From positions 62,001-126,000 of the forward strand of contig CABHOK010000018.1 in NCBI GenBank assembly GCA_902168205.1: a stretch of DNA of 64,000 nucleotides, given 5' to 3'. Below, piece by piece: positions 27,392 to 35,333 of this stretch. This DNA comes from an uncultured Chitinophaga sp. (lineage in GTDB: Bacteria; Bacteroidota; Bacteroidia; Cytophagales; Cyclobacteriaceae). Made by a program: the position numbers and the translations under genes. Within the stretch, counting starts at the first letter, position 1. The number at the start of each line of letters is the position of its first letter. The notes beneath the pieces were generated by a model. It saw only the letters and a list, made by a program, of their open reading frames with translations, was not told where the DNA came from and searched no databases.

Positions 27392-28186
27392 ATGGGACTT
27401 TTTGATATTTTTAAAAAGAAAGAAACTCCTTCATCTGCACAACCTGAAAGTAAGACACTGCTCGCTATGCCGATGTTTAACAATGGCGAACAATATAATT
27501 TGAATAGTGTTCTGGGGAACCTGAAAAGTTTTTGGGGACTAAATGTGACTGACTTGCAAGGGGATGACAATACCGCTGTGTTCAGGATTAACAGTGAGAT
27601 GGTTGCCATTGCCTATATGCCTGCTCAAATACCCTGGGGCGATATCGAGGGAACGGCACAATATGCGTACAACTGGCAAACGGCCGCACAGGATTTAAAA
27701 GAACACAATGGACACGCTATTGTTTCCATGATGTCAGGAAGCAAAAGCGCTGTGGAGCGTTATCGGATTTTTAGTAAAGTACTTTGCGCTATATTATCAA
27801 CATCTAATGCGATTGGAGTTTATCAGGGGAGTCAGACGTTGTTGATTCCAAGGGAGCAGTACCTGGATTTCGTAACGGATTTGAAAGATGACAGGACGCC
27901 TATACCGCTTTGGGTATATATTGGTTTGCGTGGTTCACAAGCTGGCAATAGTATATATACGTATGGATTATCAGTCTTTGGAAAGCAGGAAATTGAAGTG
28001 ATTGATTCGAAGTTGAAACTGGAGGAGCTCTATAATTTTATTCTTAATATTAGTGCATATGTAGCAGGTAGCGATGTTACACTTAGAGATGGTGAAACAC
28101 TTGGCTACACGGCCGATCAAAAGATAAAGATCACGTCTTCCAAAGGTAAATTTATAGAAGGAGAGTCGTTGAAGCTGGAGATGTAA
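27392..28186 (+). CDS. DUF4261 domain protein
   Basis: A 264-residue soluble protein. After a short basic lead (GLFDIFKKKE) it shows the DUF4261 layout: an N-terminal segment with ALVAMPMFNN-like start, a central AYMPAQIPWGDIEGTAQYAYNWQ, the helix region HAIVSMMSGSKSAVERYRIFSKV, and the C-terminal PLWVYIGLRG...YGLSVFGKQEIEV. The family is found in many bacteria and often near toxin/immunity loci, but has no assigned biochemical role. Here it stands alone between a permease and a GH43 lipoprotein gene. Confidence 0.75.
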   Translation: MGLFDIFKKKETPSSAQPESKTLLAMPMFNNGEQYNLNSVLGNLKSFWGLNVTDLQGDDNTAVFRINSEMVAIAYMPAQIPWGDIEGTAQYAYNWQTAAQDLKEHNGHAIVSMMSGSKSAVERYRIFSKVLCAILSTSNAIGVYQGSQTLLIPREQYLDFVTDLKDDRTPIPLWVYIGLRGSQAGNSIYTYGLSVFGKQEIEVIDSKLKLEELYNFILNISAYVAGSDVTLRDGETLGYTADQKIKITSSKGKFIEGESLKLEM

Positions 28187-28271
28187 CAGTTTACAGCGAA
28201 TAAAAAATATTAAAGTCTATGCAGGATTTAGTAATAGGTGTTAAATTTACACATAATACTAAATCAACCCG

Positions 28272-30005
28272 ATGAAAGCAGTAAAGCAAGCAGTTATCTT
28301 CCTGGCACTGGTATGTTGCCTCGCAGCATGCAAAAAGAATGAACCTGAAGCTGTTGTAGATACTCCACAAACATTTTGCAATCCTATTGATATAAGTTAC
28401 AGGTTTTGCCTGGATGAACCTTCGAGAAGAGAGGCCGCCGATCCTTCGATCGTCTGGTTTAAAGACCGCTATTTCTTGTTTGCATCCAAGTCAGGTGGGT
28501 ATTGGTATTCGAATGACCTGGTTAATTGGACATTCGTTGAAACCAGTGAGATACCGGTAGAAGAATATGCGCCTACTGCTATCGCCATTCAGGATACACT
28601 ATATTTCCTGGCTTCGTCCAACGAGAAGAGTACGTTGTATAAATCATCCGATCCGCTTAGTGGTAAGTGGACTATTGCACGTGAGAAGCTTGAACGCCCC
28701 GTATGGGATCCTGCCTTCTATCTCGATGACGATAAAAAACTATATCTATACTGGGGATGCTCGGATGTAAACCCTATATATGGCGTTGAGGTAGATTACA
28801 AAAAGAACTTTTCATTTATAGGACAACCAAAAGAACTGCTTCGTGCGGATACTGCCAATCATGGATGGGAAGTGCCGGGCGATAATAACACGCGGAAGAA
28901 GCAGGCTCCGTGGATTGAAGGCGCATGGGTAAATAAACACAATGGTAAATATTACCTGCAGTATGCGGGCCCGGGTACAGAATACAAAAGCTATAGCGAT
29001 GCTGTATATATAGGAGACAGTCCGTTGGGACCATTTACGATTCAGCCCCATAATCCGTTTGCCTATAAGCCGGGCGGTTTTGCTGCTGCTGCCGGTCATG
29101 GAAGTACATTTGCTGATCCCTATCAAAATTACTGGCATATAGGCACGAGTACAATCTCGGTAAAACACATGTTTGAGCGCAGGTTGGTGTTATATCCTAC
29201 ATTTTTCGATGAGCAAGGTACACTTCATGCAACCACCAAGTATGGCGATTACCCGATGATCATGCCGAAGAAGCAAATCAGCAACTTCGAAGAGATTTTC
29301 CCGGGATGGATGTTGCTATCCTATAATAAACCGGTTCAGGTGTCATCGTCTATCGATTCACTTCCGGCCAGCTATATAACCGATGAGAACATGCGAACCT
29401 ACTGGTCAGCGCAAAGCGGAAATGCAGGCGAGCACGTGGTACTCGATCTGGAAAAGACCGTAGATGTATATGCTGTCCAGATCAACTTTGCAGAACACAA
29501 TACAAAAATCTTCGGCAGACAAAAAGATATTTTTCACAGATATACCGTTGAGTATTCTGACAACGGCACCGATTGGACAATGCTGATCGACCAATCGAAA
29601 AGCGAAACTGATAAATCGCATCCATACTTCCCGTTGAAACAGAAGATAGCTTGTCGGTATATTAAACTTTCAAATGTCCAGGTACCGGATGGTAATTTTG
29701 CTGTGAGCGGATTGCGAGTTTTCGGTAAAGCAAATGGCGATCTTCCCGCTAAAGTCACAAACTTGCAAGCGCAACGCAACGCGAACGACAAACGCAGCGT
29801 AACCCTCACCTGGGACAAAGCCGCCAATACTACCGGCTACGTTATTAGCTATGGTCTCGCCAAAAATAAGCTATATCAAAGCTATATGGTATACGATGCC
29901 ACTACCGTGACGATCAATAGCCTTAATGCTAAAGAGAAGTATTACTATACGATCGAGGCGTTTAATGAGAGTGGCATTACGAAGAGCGAGACGGTTGTTG
30001 AATAA
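28272..30005 (+). CDS. GH43-type glycoside hydrolase lipoprotein with F5/8-C and Fn3 domains
   Basis: A 577-residue lipoprotein: lipobox LAAC with Cys20. The five-bladed propeller domain (about 40-330) keeps the GH43/GH117-type acidic residues: Asp57 in EAADPSIVWF (general base), Asp in WDPAFYLDDD, and Glu in APWIEGAWV (general acid). It is followed by a coagulation factor 5/8 type C carbohydrate-binding domain (about 345-485; DENMRTYWSAQSG, RYIKLSNV) and a fibronectin type III domain (about 490-575; VTNLQAQ, TGYVISYG, YYTIEAFNESG). It probably trims arabinose, xylose or related sugars from polysaccharides at the cell surface. No SusC/SusD genes are nearby, so it is not in a classical utilisation locus. 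Confidence 0.85.
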   Translation: MKAVKQAVIFLALVCCLAACKKNEPEAVVDTPQTFCNPIDISYRFCLDEPSRREAADPSIVWFKDRYFLFASKSGGYWYSNDLVNWTFVETSEIPVEEYAPTAIAIQDTLYFLASSNEKSTLYKSSDPLSGKWTIAREKLERPVWDPAFYLDDDKKLYLYWGCSDVNPIYGVEVDYKKNFSFIGQPKELLRADTANHGWEVPGDNNTRKKQAPWIEGAWVNKHNGKYYLQYAGPGTEYKSYSDAVYIGDSPLGPFTIQPHNPFAYKPGGFAAAAGHGSTFADPYQNYWHIGTSTISVKHMFERRLVLYPTFFDEQGTLHATTKYGDYPMIMPKKQISNFEEIFPGWMLLSYNKPVQVSSSIDSLPASYITDENMRTYWSAQSGNAGEHVVLDLEKTVDVYAVQINFAEHNTKIFGRQKDIFHRYTVEYSDNGTDWTMLIDQSKSETDKSHPYFPLKQKIACRYIKLSNVQVPDGNFAVSGLRVFGKANGDLPAKVTNLQAQRNANDKRSVTLTWDKAANTTGYVISYGLAKNKLYQSYMVYDATTVTINSLNAKEKYYYTIEAFNESGITKSETVVE

Positions 30006-30006
30006 T

Positions 30007-30038
30007 GTGTTTACGTGTGTAGGTGTTTACGTGTGTAC
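30007..30038. repeat. 8-bp-period patch after the GH43 gene
   Basis: Four exact-period octamers, GTGTTTAC GTGTGTAG GTGTTTAC GTGTGTAC, starting 1 bp after the stop codon of the GH43 gene. Confidence 0.65.
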
Positions 30039-30123
30039 GTAGTTTGAGTCTTTTAATTATGTGTGCTTTACCTGGTGACATAAAGTTTGAAGTATATCGT
30101 TAAATTAGTGTAATCAAACTGGC

Positions 30124-30151
30124 GGCCAGCAGCTCGAAGCCAGCAGCTCTA
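30124..30151. repeat. 7-bp-period patch upstream of the DUF1330 gene
   Basis: GGCCAGC AGCTCGA AGCCAGC AGCTCTA, ending 7 bp before the ATG at 30159. Confidence 0.6.
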
Positions 30152-30158
30152 AAAAAGA

Positions 30159-30461
30159 ATGCTCTACATCACGCAACTCATCTACATCGTTCCGGGGCAG
30201 GAGGATGTCTTCGATCAATTCGAGGCTGTTGCTATACCCATTATTGCAAAGTATAACGGGCGACTGTTGTTTCGCGTAAGGCCGGACGATGACGCATATA
30301 TTGAGTATAGCACTGATAAACCGTACGAGATACATCTCGTGGAGTTTGATTCACAGCAGGACTTTGAGAACTTCAAACTCGATGAAGAGAGGAAGAAATT
30401 TTTACATCTGAAGGATAAATCTATCAGGGCTTCAATTCTTATTCAGGGAACGAAGCTCTGA
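30159..30461 (+). CDS. DUF1330 family protein
   Basis: A 100-residue protein of the ferredoxin-like alpha/beta-barrel dimer kind. It shows the DUF1330 layout: first strand LYITQLIYIVPGQEDVFDQFE, central strand GRLLFRVRP, and the FDSQQDFENFKLDEERKKFLHLK helix. The family has no defined activity. The start is fixed by the ATG immediately after a repeat patch. It is followed by an octamer patch and a convergent gene. Confidence 0.7.
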   Translation: MLYITQLIYIVPGQEDVFDQFEAVAIPIIAKYNGRLLFRVRPDDDAYIEYSTDKPYEIHLVEFDSQQDFENFKLDEERKKFLHLKDKSIRASILIQGTKL

Positions 30462-30466
30462 TGGAT

Positions 30467-30503
30467 GTGTTGAGGTGTTAATGTGTTGGGTGTTGATGTT
30501 GTG
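30467..30503. repeat. 8-bp-period patch
   Basis: GTGTTGAG GTGTTAAT GTGTTGG GTGTTGAT GTTGTG, one unit being 7 bp, starting 5 bp after the DUF1330 stop codon. Confidence 0.6.
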
Positions 30504-30532
30504 AACTAAACACCGTTTAATATATAGTATAA

Positions 30533-31144
30533 TTATAAACGCTCCAGGTTGTCAGGTAGTCTACCGGCAAGGAAGTCTGCACGGTGTTGTGGGTTGTCGA
30601 GTTCTATTTCGTAGTTTACCCATTCTCCATTTTCATCCAGGGTGCCTACGTGGCGCGGGCCATTCGCGTGTTCATCGAAGTGCCAGAGTATAAGGAAGCC
30701 GTCTTCGTTGGAGAAGCCTTCGTGGTCGGCTTGAAATATACCCTGGGTGATGTCCCAGAATAACATTTTCAGTTCGGTTACAACGTCCCAGTAATTTTCT
30801 TCGCCTATCTCCCGACTTACGATCTCGAAAGTATATACCACTTTAATCTGGTCGAAATAATTTATCAGCCACGCAGCAGCGTTGTCGGGTTTGTCTCCGT
30901 ATACAGCATCTTTAAAGGCCTGCATTTGTTCTTCCCCTCGTGCACCAGGTTGTATTTCCGTCTTCTCAATCAACACAAGGTCTGTTCCCCGTTGACTTTT
31001 CAAAATGATCTGTTCCCAATTGTCAGCTACACCACGTTGAAGATGAAAGTCAGCCTGCAGGTTTTCTCCTGCTAATTTTTCATGTATATCACCCACGGTG
31101 ATGTTCGGATTTACTTTACCTAATATGCGAAACGAATAAGCCAC
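30533..31144 (-). CDS. hypothetical soluble protein
   Basis: A 203-residue acidic protein without signal peptide or membrane segment. Mixed alpha/beta pattern with Trp-rich segments (NAAAWLINYFDQIKVVYTFEIVS; LKMLFWDITQGIFQADHEGF). I do not recognise the family. The frame has no ATG near the N-terminus; the GTG at 31144 is the best start, with the frame closed about 45 bases upstream. It is convergent with the DUF1330 gene and divergent from the glycosidase gene at 31281. Its size and position among immunity-like genes make an immunity-type role possible but unsupported. Confidence 0.6.
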   Translation of the reverse strand: MAYSFRILGKVNPNITVGDIHEKLAGENLQADFHLQRGVADNWEQIILKSQRGTDLVLIEKTEIQPGARGEEQMQAFKDAVYGDKPDNAAAWLINYFDQIKVVYTFEIVSREIGEENYWDVVTELKMLFWDITQGIFQADHEGFSNEDGFLILWHFDEHANGPRHVGTLDENGEWVNYEIELDNPQHRADFLAGRLPDNLERL

Positions 31145-31178
31145 TTGGTTGCCGTTTATCCAGCAAGATACTCTTTTT

Positions 31179-31202
31179 GTGTTGATGTGTTAAGGTGTTG
31201 AA
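31179..31202. repeat. 8-bp-period patch
   Basis: Three exact octamers, GTGTTGAT GTGTTAAG GTGTTGAA, in the divergent gap between the genes at 31144 and 31281. Confidence 0.6.
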
Positions 31203-31280
31203 GTTACAGAATTTGGAAAATGTCGATGGAAAAGTATAAGCGGCTTTTATATATTAGTATTTATATAATTATAAGATTTA

Positions 31281-31985
31281 ATGCTTAACAGGTTTAGTTT
31301 TTTTGCCGTTCTTACTTTTTTACTCCTCGCAGGTGCTTCACAAATCACGGAGGATTCAAAATTTGTAAGTTTCATTACCAGCGCCTCAAGTCTCAGATTC
31401 TATTGGAAAGATGATAATGGACAAATTTTTAAAAGTATTCAAAATCTGAAGACTTATATTGAGAGTGGCGATAAGGAATTAAGATTTGCAATGAATGGAG
31501 GTATGTATATGAAAAACAATTCTCCGCAGGGACTTTATATTGAAAATGGTATTACATCTACACCTCTCGATACACTTAAGGGTGCTGGTAATTTTTATTT
31601 GAAGCCTAATGGCGTGTTTTATATAACAAAAGATAATAACGCAGTTGTTTGCCGAACGGAGGATTTTATAGATAAAGGGCAAGTTAATTTTGCAACACAG
31701 TCTGGACCTATGTTGTTAATTGATGGACAAGTGCATCCTGCATTTAAGAAAGGTTCCGTCAACCTGAATATCAGAAATGGAGTGGGCATTCTTCCTGATA
31801 ACAGAGTGGTCTTTGCTATGTCTAAACAGGAAGTTAATTTTTACGACTTTGCCGAGTTCTTCAAGAGCATGGGCTGTAAGAACGCACTTTACCTGGATGG
31901 TTTTGTTTCTCGTACCTATTTGCCAGAGCAAGAATGGAAACAGCTGGATGGGAACTTTGGTGTTATTATTGGTGTGCTGAGATAG
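31281..31985 (+). CDS. phosphodiester glycosidase (NAGPA / DUF2233) family protein, exported
   Basis: A 234-residue protein with a signal peptide (MLNRFSFFAVLTFLLLAGAS). The family hallmarks are FAMNGGMYMKNNSPQGLYIENG (about 72-95), GPMLLIDGQVHPAF, RNGVGI and the late CKNALYLDGFVSRTYLP. The mammalian relative removes GlcNAc from phosphodiester-linked glycans. Bacterial members are thought to act on envelope or exopolysaccharide phosphodiesters. The conserved Asp in YLDG and the Asn in MNGGMY support an active enzyme. It is not in an obvious operon, although a TIMP-like gene follows 49 bp later on the same strand. Confidence 0.8.
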   Translation: MLNRFSFFAVLTFLLLAGASQITEDSKFVSFITSASSLRFYWKDDNGQIFKSIQNLKTYIESGDKELRFAMNGGMYMKNNSPQGLYIENGITSTPLDTLKGAGNFYLKPNGVFYITKDNNAVVCRTEDFIDKGQVNFATQSGPMLLIDGQVHPAFKKGSVNLNIRNGVGILPDNRVVFAMSKQEVNFYDFAEFFKSMGCKNALYLDGFVSRTYLPEQEWKQLDGNFGVIIGVLR

Positions 31986-32034
31986 CAGGATTGAATCCTA
32001 TAATCCATAGGACGGATACTAAATTGTTTAGACT

Positions 32035-32571
32035 ATGAAATCGGTATTACTAGTAGCTTTAATGGTGTCAATAAGCCAGGCATTTGCATGTAAGTGTAGT
32101 GAAACATGGACCGTTCGGGAATCATTTAAGTATGTACCTATAATTATATCAGGAAAGGTGTTGAAAAGGAAAGTTGTTTCTTTTGCCGAGACGATTCGAA
32201 CGGACAAGTTGCACCATATAGAAAAGGACATTGCAGGAGATTTGCAGAAACTTAGGATGTTTGAAATGAATTTTATTTTTGAAGTTCAATTCTTAGTAAC
32301 GGAACGTTTTAAGGAATTGAATATTCCGGACACCATTACGATTTACACTACTATAACATCCGGTTCTTGTGGCTTTAGATTTGAAGAAGGAAAGGAATAT
32401 ATAGTTTATGGAACGAAGAAGGGATTCTATCCTTTCATGTTAACAGAGGTAATGAAGAAAGAAATGATAGAAAGAGAAAATACCTATTGGACGACTCATT
32501 GCACTCGGACTCAACTATATAATGACCTTGAAGCAAAGGAATTGAGAACGTTAAGAAAAAGAATGGAATAG
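32035..32571 (+). CDS. exported TIMP/netrin-like OB-fold protein
   Basis: A 178-residue protein with a signal peptide (MKSVLLVALMVSISQAFA) cleaved just before CKC. Tissue-inhibitor-of-metalloproteinase-like domains begin in this way with a Cys-x-Cys. Further marks are PIIISGKVLKRKVVSF, the strand FEVQFLVTERFK, and the disulphide-region ITSGSCGFRFEEGKEYIVYG. It is expected in the periplasm or at the surface. Whether bacterial members inhibit proteases is not known. It lies 17 bp upstream of the DUF1851 gene on the same strand, and probably forms an operon with it and possibly with the glycosidase gene. Confidence 0.7.
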   Translation: MKSVLLVALMVSISQAFACKCSETWTVRESFKYVPIIISGKVLKRKVVSFAETIRTDKLHHIEKDIAGDLQKLRMFEMNFIFEVQFLVTERFKELNIPDTITIYTTITSGSCGFRFEEGKEYIVYGTKKGFYPFMLTEVMKKEMIERENTYWTTHCTRTQLYNDLEAKELRTLRKRME

Positions 32572-32587
32572 TAACTGAATTATAATA

Positions 32588-33076
32588 ATGAAAATTACGT
32601 GGGACGACTTACAAATTGATTTTGACGAGAACACCTCTGATAAACTGATTGCGGATTGGAAATGGCTTATTGGTGAGAATAAGACACCTGTACTTGTTAC
32701 AAGTATTGGAGATATATTTCTTAAAGACGATAAGGATAAAATATACTGGTTAAATGTTGGTGAAGGAACTGTAGCAGTTGCTGCTGATAACGTGGGAGAG
32801 TTTAAGGAAAAGTTGCAAGATCATGAACAAGTGAATCACTGGTTCCTGGTTGATCTGGTGGCAGCACTAAAGAAAGCTGGTCTGGAATTAGACAAAGGAG
32901 AGATATACTCATATATAAAACTCCCAGTTTTAGGTGGTGACTACACTGTAGATAATTTTGAAGTGACGTCCATGGAAGTTCATTTCTCTTTCGCTGGTCA
33001 AATTCATAGACAGGTAAAGGATTTGCCGGATGGTACGAAGATTAATGCCATTAAATTTAAACCGAACCACAACTAA
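32588..33076 (+). CDS. DUF1851 / Tdi1-type immunity-like protein
   Basis: A 162-residue soluble acidic protein. The second half matches the DUF1851 (T6SS_Tdi1_C) pattern: SIGDIFLKDDKDKIYWLNVGEGTVAVAADNVGEFKEKL, then HWFLVDLVAALKKAGLELDKGEIYSYIKLPVLGGDYTVDNFEV. In Agrobacterium the related Tdi1 neutralises a type VI DNase effector. No toxin gene is visible here, so this would be an orphan immunity gene or a family member with another role. The ATG at 32588 follows the TIMP-like gene by 17 bp. Confidence 0.72.
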   Translation: MKITWDDLQIDFDENTSDKLIADWKWLIGENKTPVLVTSIGDIFLKDDKDKIYWLNVGEGTVAVAADNVGEFKEKLQDHEQVNHWFLVDLVAALKKAGLELDKGEIYSYIKLPVLGGDYTVDNFEVTSMEVHFSFAGQIHRQVKDLPDGTKINAIKFKPNHN

Positions 33077-33146
33077 TTTTTTAAAGACAAGCATTCAGGC
33101 TTTGTGCCTTCAGTTCTGAGCAATTGAATTTACATCCGCGCACAAA

Positions 33147-33174
33147 TAACGGATAACAATCACCGAATAACAAG
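33147..33174. repeat. 7-bp-period patch, TAACGAn unit
   Basis: TAACGGA TAACAAT CACCGAA TAACAAG. It runs into the last codons of the lipoprotein gene that ends at 33160. Confidence 0.5.
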
Positions 33175-34095
33175 CCGCAACGGCAAACTCTCCTCCGTCT
33201 TCACAAAAGCAATCTCCTTTACTTGTTTGATGTTGATGCTGTCGAATTCTACAATGCAGTCGTTTAGCTTGTAAAGGGTATCGACTATTTCTCCGTGTTC
33301 AGCTTTGTTGTACAGGTATGGTCTCTTCAGGTATATTTCGTTGTTGTTGGTAACGTGAATTTTTCCCATGTCGGCAAGTTCCTGTTTGTTTGCACCTGCC
33401 AGTAGTGCGCCTCCATTCACAAATATATAGTCTGCGTTGGTGAGTGTAGTGAGGTGTTGCTTCAGTATAAACTCGATGTAGTGTTTGTCGCGGTTCAGTG
33501 GTATGGTGTTCTTTGTAAATTCGTCAACGGTGTATAATTTGTAGGATGACAACATGGTGGGATTGCCGCCATTGTTACCTGATTGTACGCCTTTGCGCAT
33601 ATACCCATCTGCATCAACGGACTGCTCCGGTTTTTCATGGATATAGAAATACCAGTCGTTGATAATTACATCGTCTGTTAATGAAAAGTGTCCGCCATAA
33701 CGCAAGCTGTCGATAATCATCGTTGTTAAGGGTATAGTATAATCTTCGTCTGATGCCTTACCGTTTTTTATATACTCTGTCTGGTATAGCATCTCGCTTT
33801 TAATAAGTTTTGCCTGGGTAGGATTTATCAATATGTTGCTTCTTCCGGTTACATCAAGTGAGTCAACACGGTCGTTGTATTTTACAGTGTGTTTCCCGAT
33901 ATCAATTGTCTTGCGAATGGAGGAGTCTGCCGGTACTGCCACCGGTTCATTATCGATCGTGATTGTTATTGCATTCTTTGAAGGATTATAGATATAGATT
34001 GTGTCGCGCCCGGGGCCAGAGCAGGCAAATAACAAACTTGCTGTACAAACAACGATTGATAATTGATAGAAGAATTTGGGTAAGGTAAGGTTCAT
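33160..34095 (-). CDS. lipoprotein of unknown function
   Basis: A 311-residue lipoprotein: the signal sequence ends in the lipobox LLFAC (Cys25). The N-terminal part of the mature protein (TIYIYNPSKNAITITIDNEP) resembles a small beta domain; the remainder is alpha/beta with no motif I can name. It is likely anchored in a membrane facing the periplasm. The stop codon lies within a short-period repeat patch. It is convergent with the DUF1851 gene and divergent from the DUF6882 gene at 34239. Confidence 0.7.
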   Translation of the reverse strand: MNLTLPKFFYQLSIVVCTASLLFACSGPGRDTIYIYNPSKNAITITIDNEPVAVPADSSIRKTIDIGKHTVKYNDRVDSLDVTGRSNILINPTQAKLIKSEMLYQTEYIKNGKASDEDYTIPLTTMIIDSLRYGGHFSLTDDVIINDWYFYIHEKPEQSVDADGYMRKGVQSGNNGGNPTMLSSYKLYTVDEFTKNTIPLNRDKHYIEFILKQHLTTLTNADYIFVNGGALLAGANKQELADMGKIHVTNNNEIYLKRPYLYNKAEHGEIVDTLYKLNDCIVEFDSINIKQVKEIAFVKTEESLPLRLVIR

Positions 34096-34194
34096 GGTAA
34101 GAGCTATTCGGTAGATTTCTTTATCAAATTAATATTAATGAACCGATTTAACTATCGAAGTTTCGGGAGACTGTCGGAAGTCCATACAAAGCGC

Positions 34195-34223
34195 CTTGAA
34201 ATCATGACAATTGTTTAAGTTTG
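34195..34223 (+). promoter_or_regulatory. promoter of the DUF6882 gene
   Basis: A -7 box TAAGTTTG (34216-34223) matches TAnnTTTG, with a CTTG upstream at 34195-34198 (17-bp gap, slightly short). Transcription would start about 34230, a few bases before the ATG at 34239, which supports that start over the TTG at 34221 that lies inside the box. Confidence 0.55.
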
Positions 34224-34238
34224 GCGAAAATAGAATCT

Positions 34239-35012
34239 ATGTCCGTTGATACATTTGAAATCTTTGCGGATGAATGCTGCCAACAGATTTCTGCTATACA
34301 GAATTCATTTCTGGAATCATATGACATGGATAGTTATGAAAACTGGTTCTTTGATAAAGACTTTGGTGTGTTCCATTTTCAATCAAATGACGGGCGCAAT
34401 CTTTATTTCAATTATACATTAGCCGGGTCATTTTCAACGAAAACAAATACGTGGAAATGGTCATGGGCTAACGAGTACCTGAAAGACTCTGAACGAAGAG
34501 ATATTGAAAAAGTGCGAGCATTCGGTCTTGATAAAGGCTATACACAACTCTTCACCGGCCTGATTGATGGCGATGAATATACAGGTTGGGCTATGACTTC
34601 AGTAGCAGCCAAAGTATTGGATGCGATTGGTGTATATAGATTTTCCGAAGATCATCTCTTCTTCTATTTTGTATTTACCGGTGTGGTAAGTGAAGAAGAA
34701 TATACGAAACGGAAAGAGAAATATAATGTGACCTGTGGAGCACATGGTGCAAGAAGGGCTGCGTTTGTTTGTCAACATTTAAACAGTTATACGCGTACCG
34801 GTTTTCACGAGCCTTTTGATTCAGACCCGTCAATAGAAGCAGACGATGATTACCAGGCGTGGTGTGATGCGTGTGAGAAGGTTAGATTACACGAAGGCGA
34901 ATGGAACGATGTCTCGGAAGGATTTGCGAAGATCAGACTTGTTTGTGATCAATGTTTCTTCGAGATCAAGGCGAAGAACGTGGATGAAGACTCCAACGAT
35001 AATAACCGCTGA
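34239..35012 (+). CDS. DUF6882 domain protein with C-terminal Cys-rich tail
   Basis: A 257-residue soluble protein. The first 150 residues match DUF6882: FADECCQQISAIQNSFLESYDMDSYENWFFDKDFGVFHF, GSFSTKTNTWKWSWANEYL and the GLDKGYTQL helix. The last 100 residues contain CGAHGARRAAFVCQH, CDACEKV and CDQC pairs, which look like one or two small zinc-binding modules. DUF6882 proteins turn up as immunity-like or stand-alone proteins; the activity is unknown. The start at 34239 is used because the upstream TTG lies in the promoter box. Confidence 0.75.
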   Translation: MSVDTFEIFADECCQQISAIQNSFLESYDMDSYENWFFDKDFGVFHFQSNDGRNLYFNYTLAGSFSTKTNTWKWSWANEYLKDSERRDIEKVRAFGLDKGYTQLFTGLIDGDEYTGWAMTSVAAKVLDAIGVYRFSEDHLFFYFVFTGVVSEEEYTKRKEKYNVTCGAHGARRAAFVCQHLNSYTRTGFHEPFDSDPSIEADDDYQAWCDACEKVRLHEGEWNDVSEGFAKIRLVCDQCFFEIKAKNVDEDSNDNNR

Positions 35013-35333
35013 CTATTTGAAAAAATGAGTGAAAATATACCTCGAATTGTTGTATTAGTTTGTGCGGTGTTGTGAAGTATATATTTCAAGTATTAATGCA
35101 TTTGACCCGATAAACTTCAATTAAAATTTCAAAAGCATCACTTCATCGTTCAATATATGTTGTTAAAAGATAAACCGATGCTAGATACGATATATACCTA
35201 TACTTTTGAGTCATCTATTGCCCCGCATAGGCAAGGTTAGGAATCAAGGCCGGCAAATCCAGACGGGAAACTGCCGGTCTTATGTTTTTAAAGGGACTTA
35301 TTCATTCTCCGTATATAGTTTCTTCCACACGTA
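35013..35333. other. intergenic region between convergent genes, no gene seen
   Basis: About 320 bp between the DUF6882 stop and the SDR stop. No credible reading frame. A CCGGCA/TGCCGG inverted repeat at about 35250-35278 with a 16-nt loop could be a weak terminator; nothing else is recognisable. Confidence 0.45.

Noticed and set aside
34221-34238. TTG start of the DUF6882 gene
   Set aside because: The TTG is part of the TAAGTTTG promoter box; the ATG at 34239 fits better.
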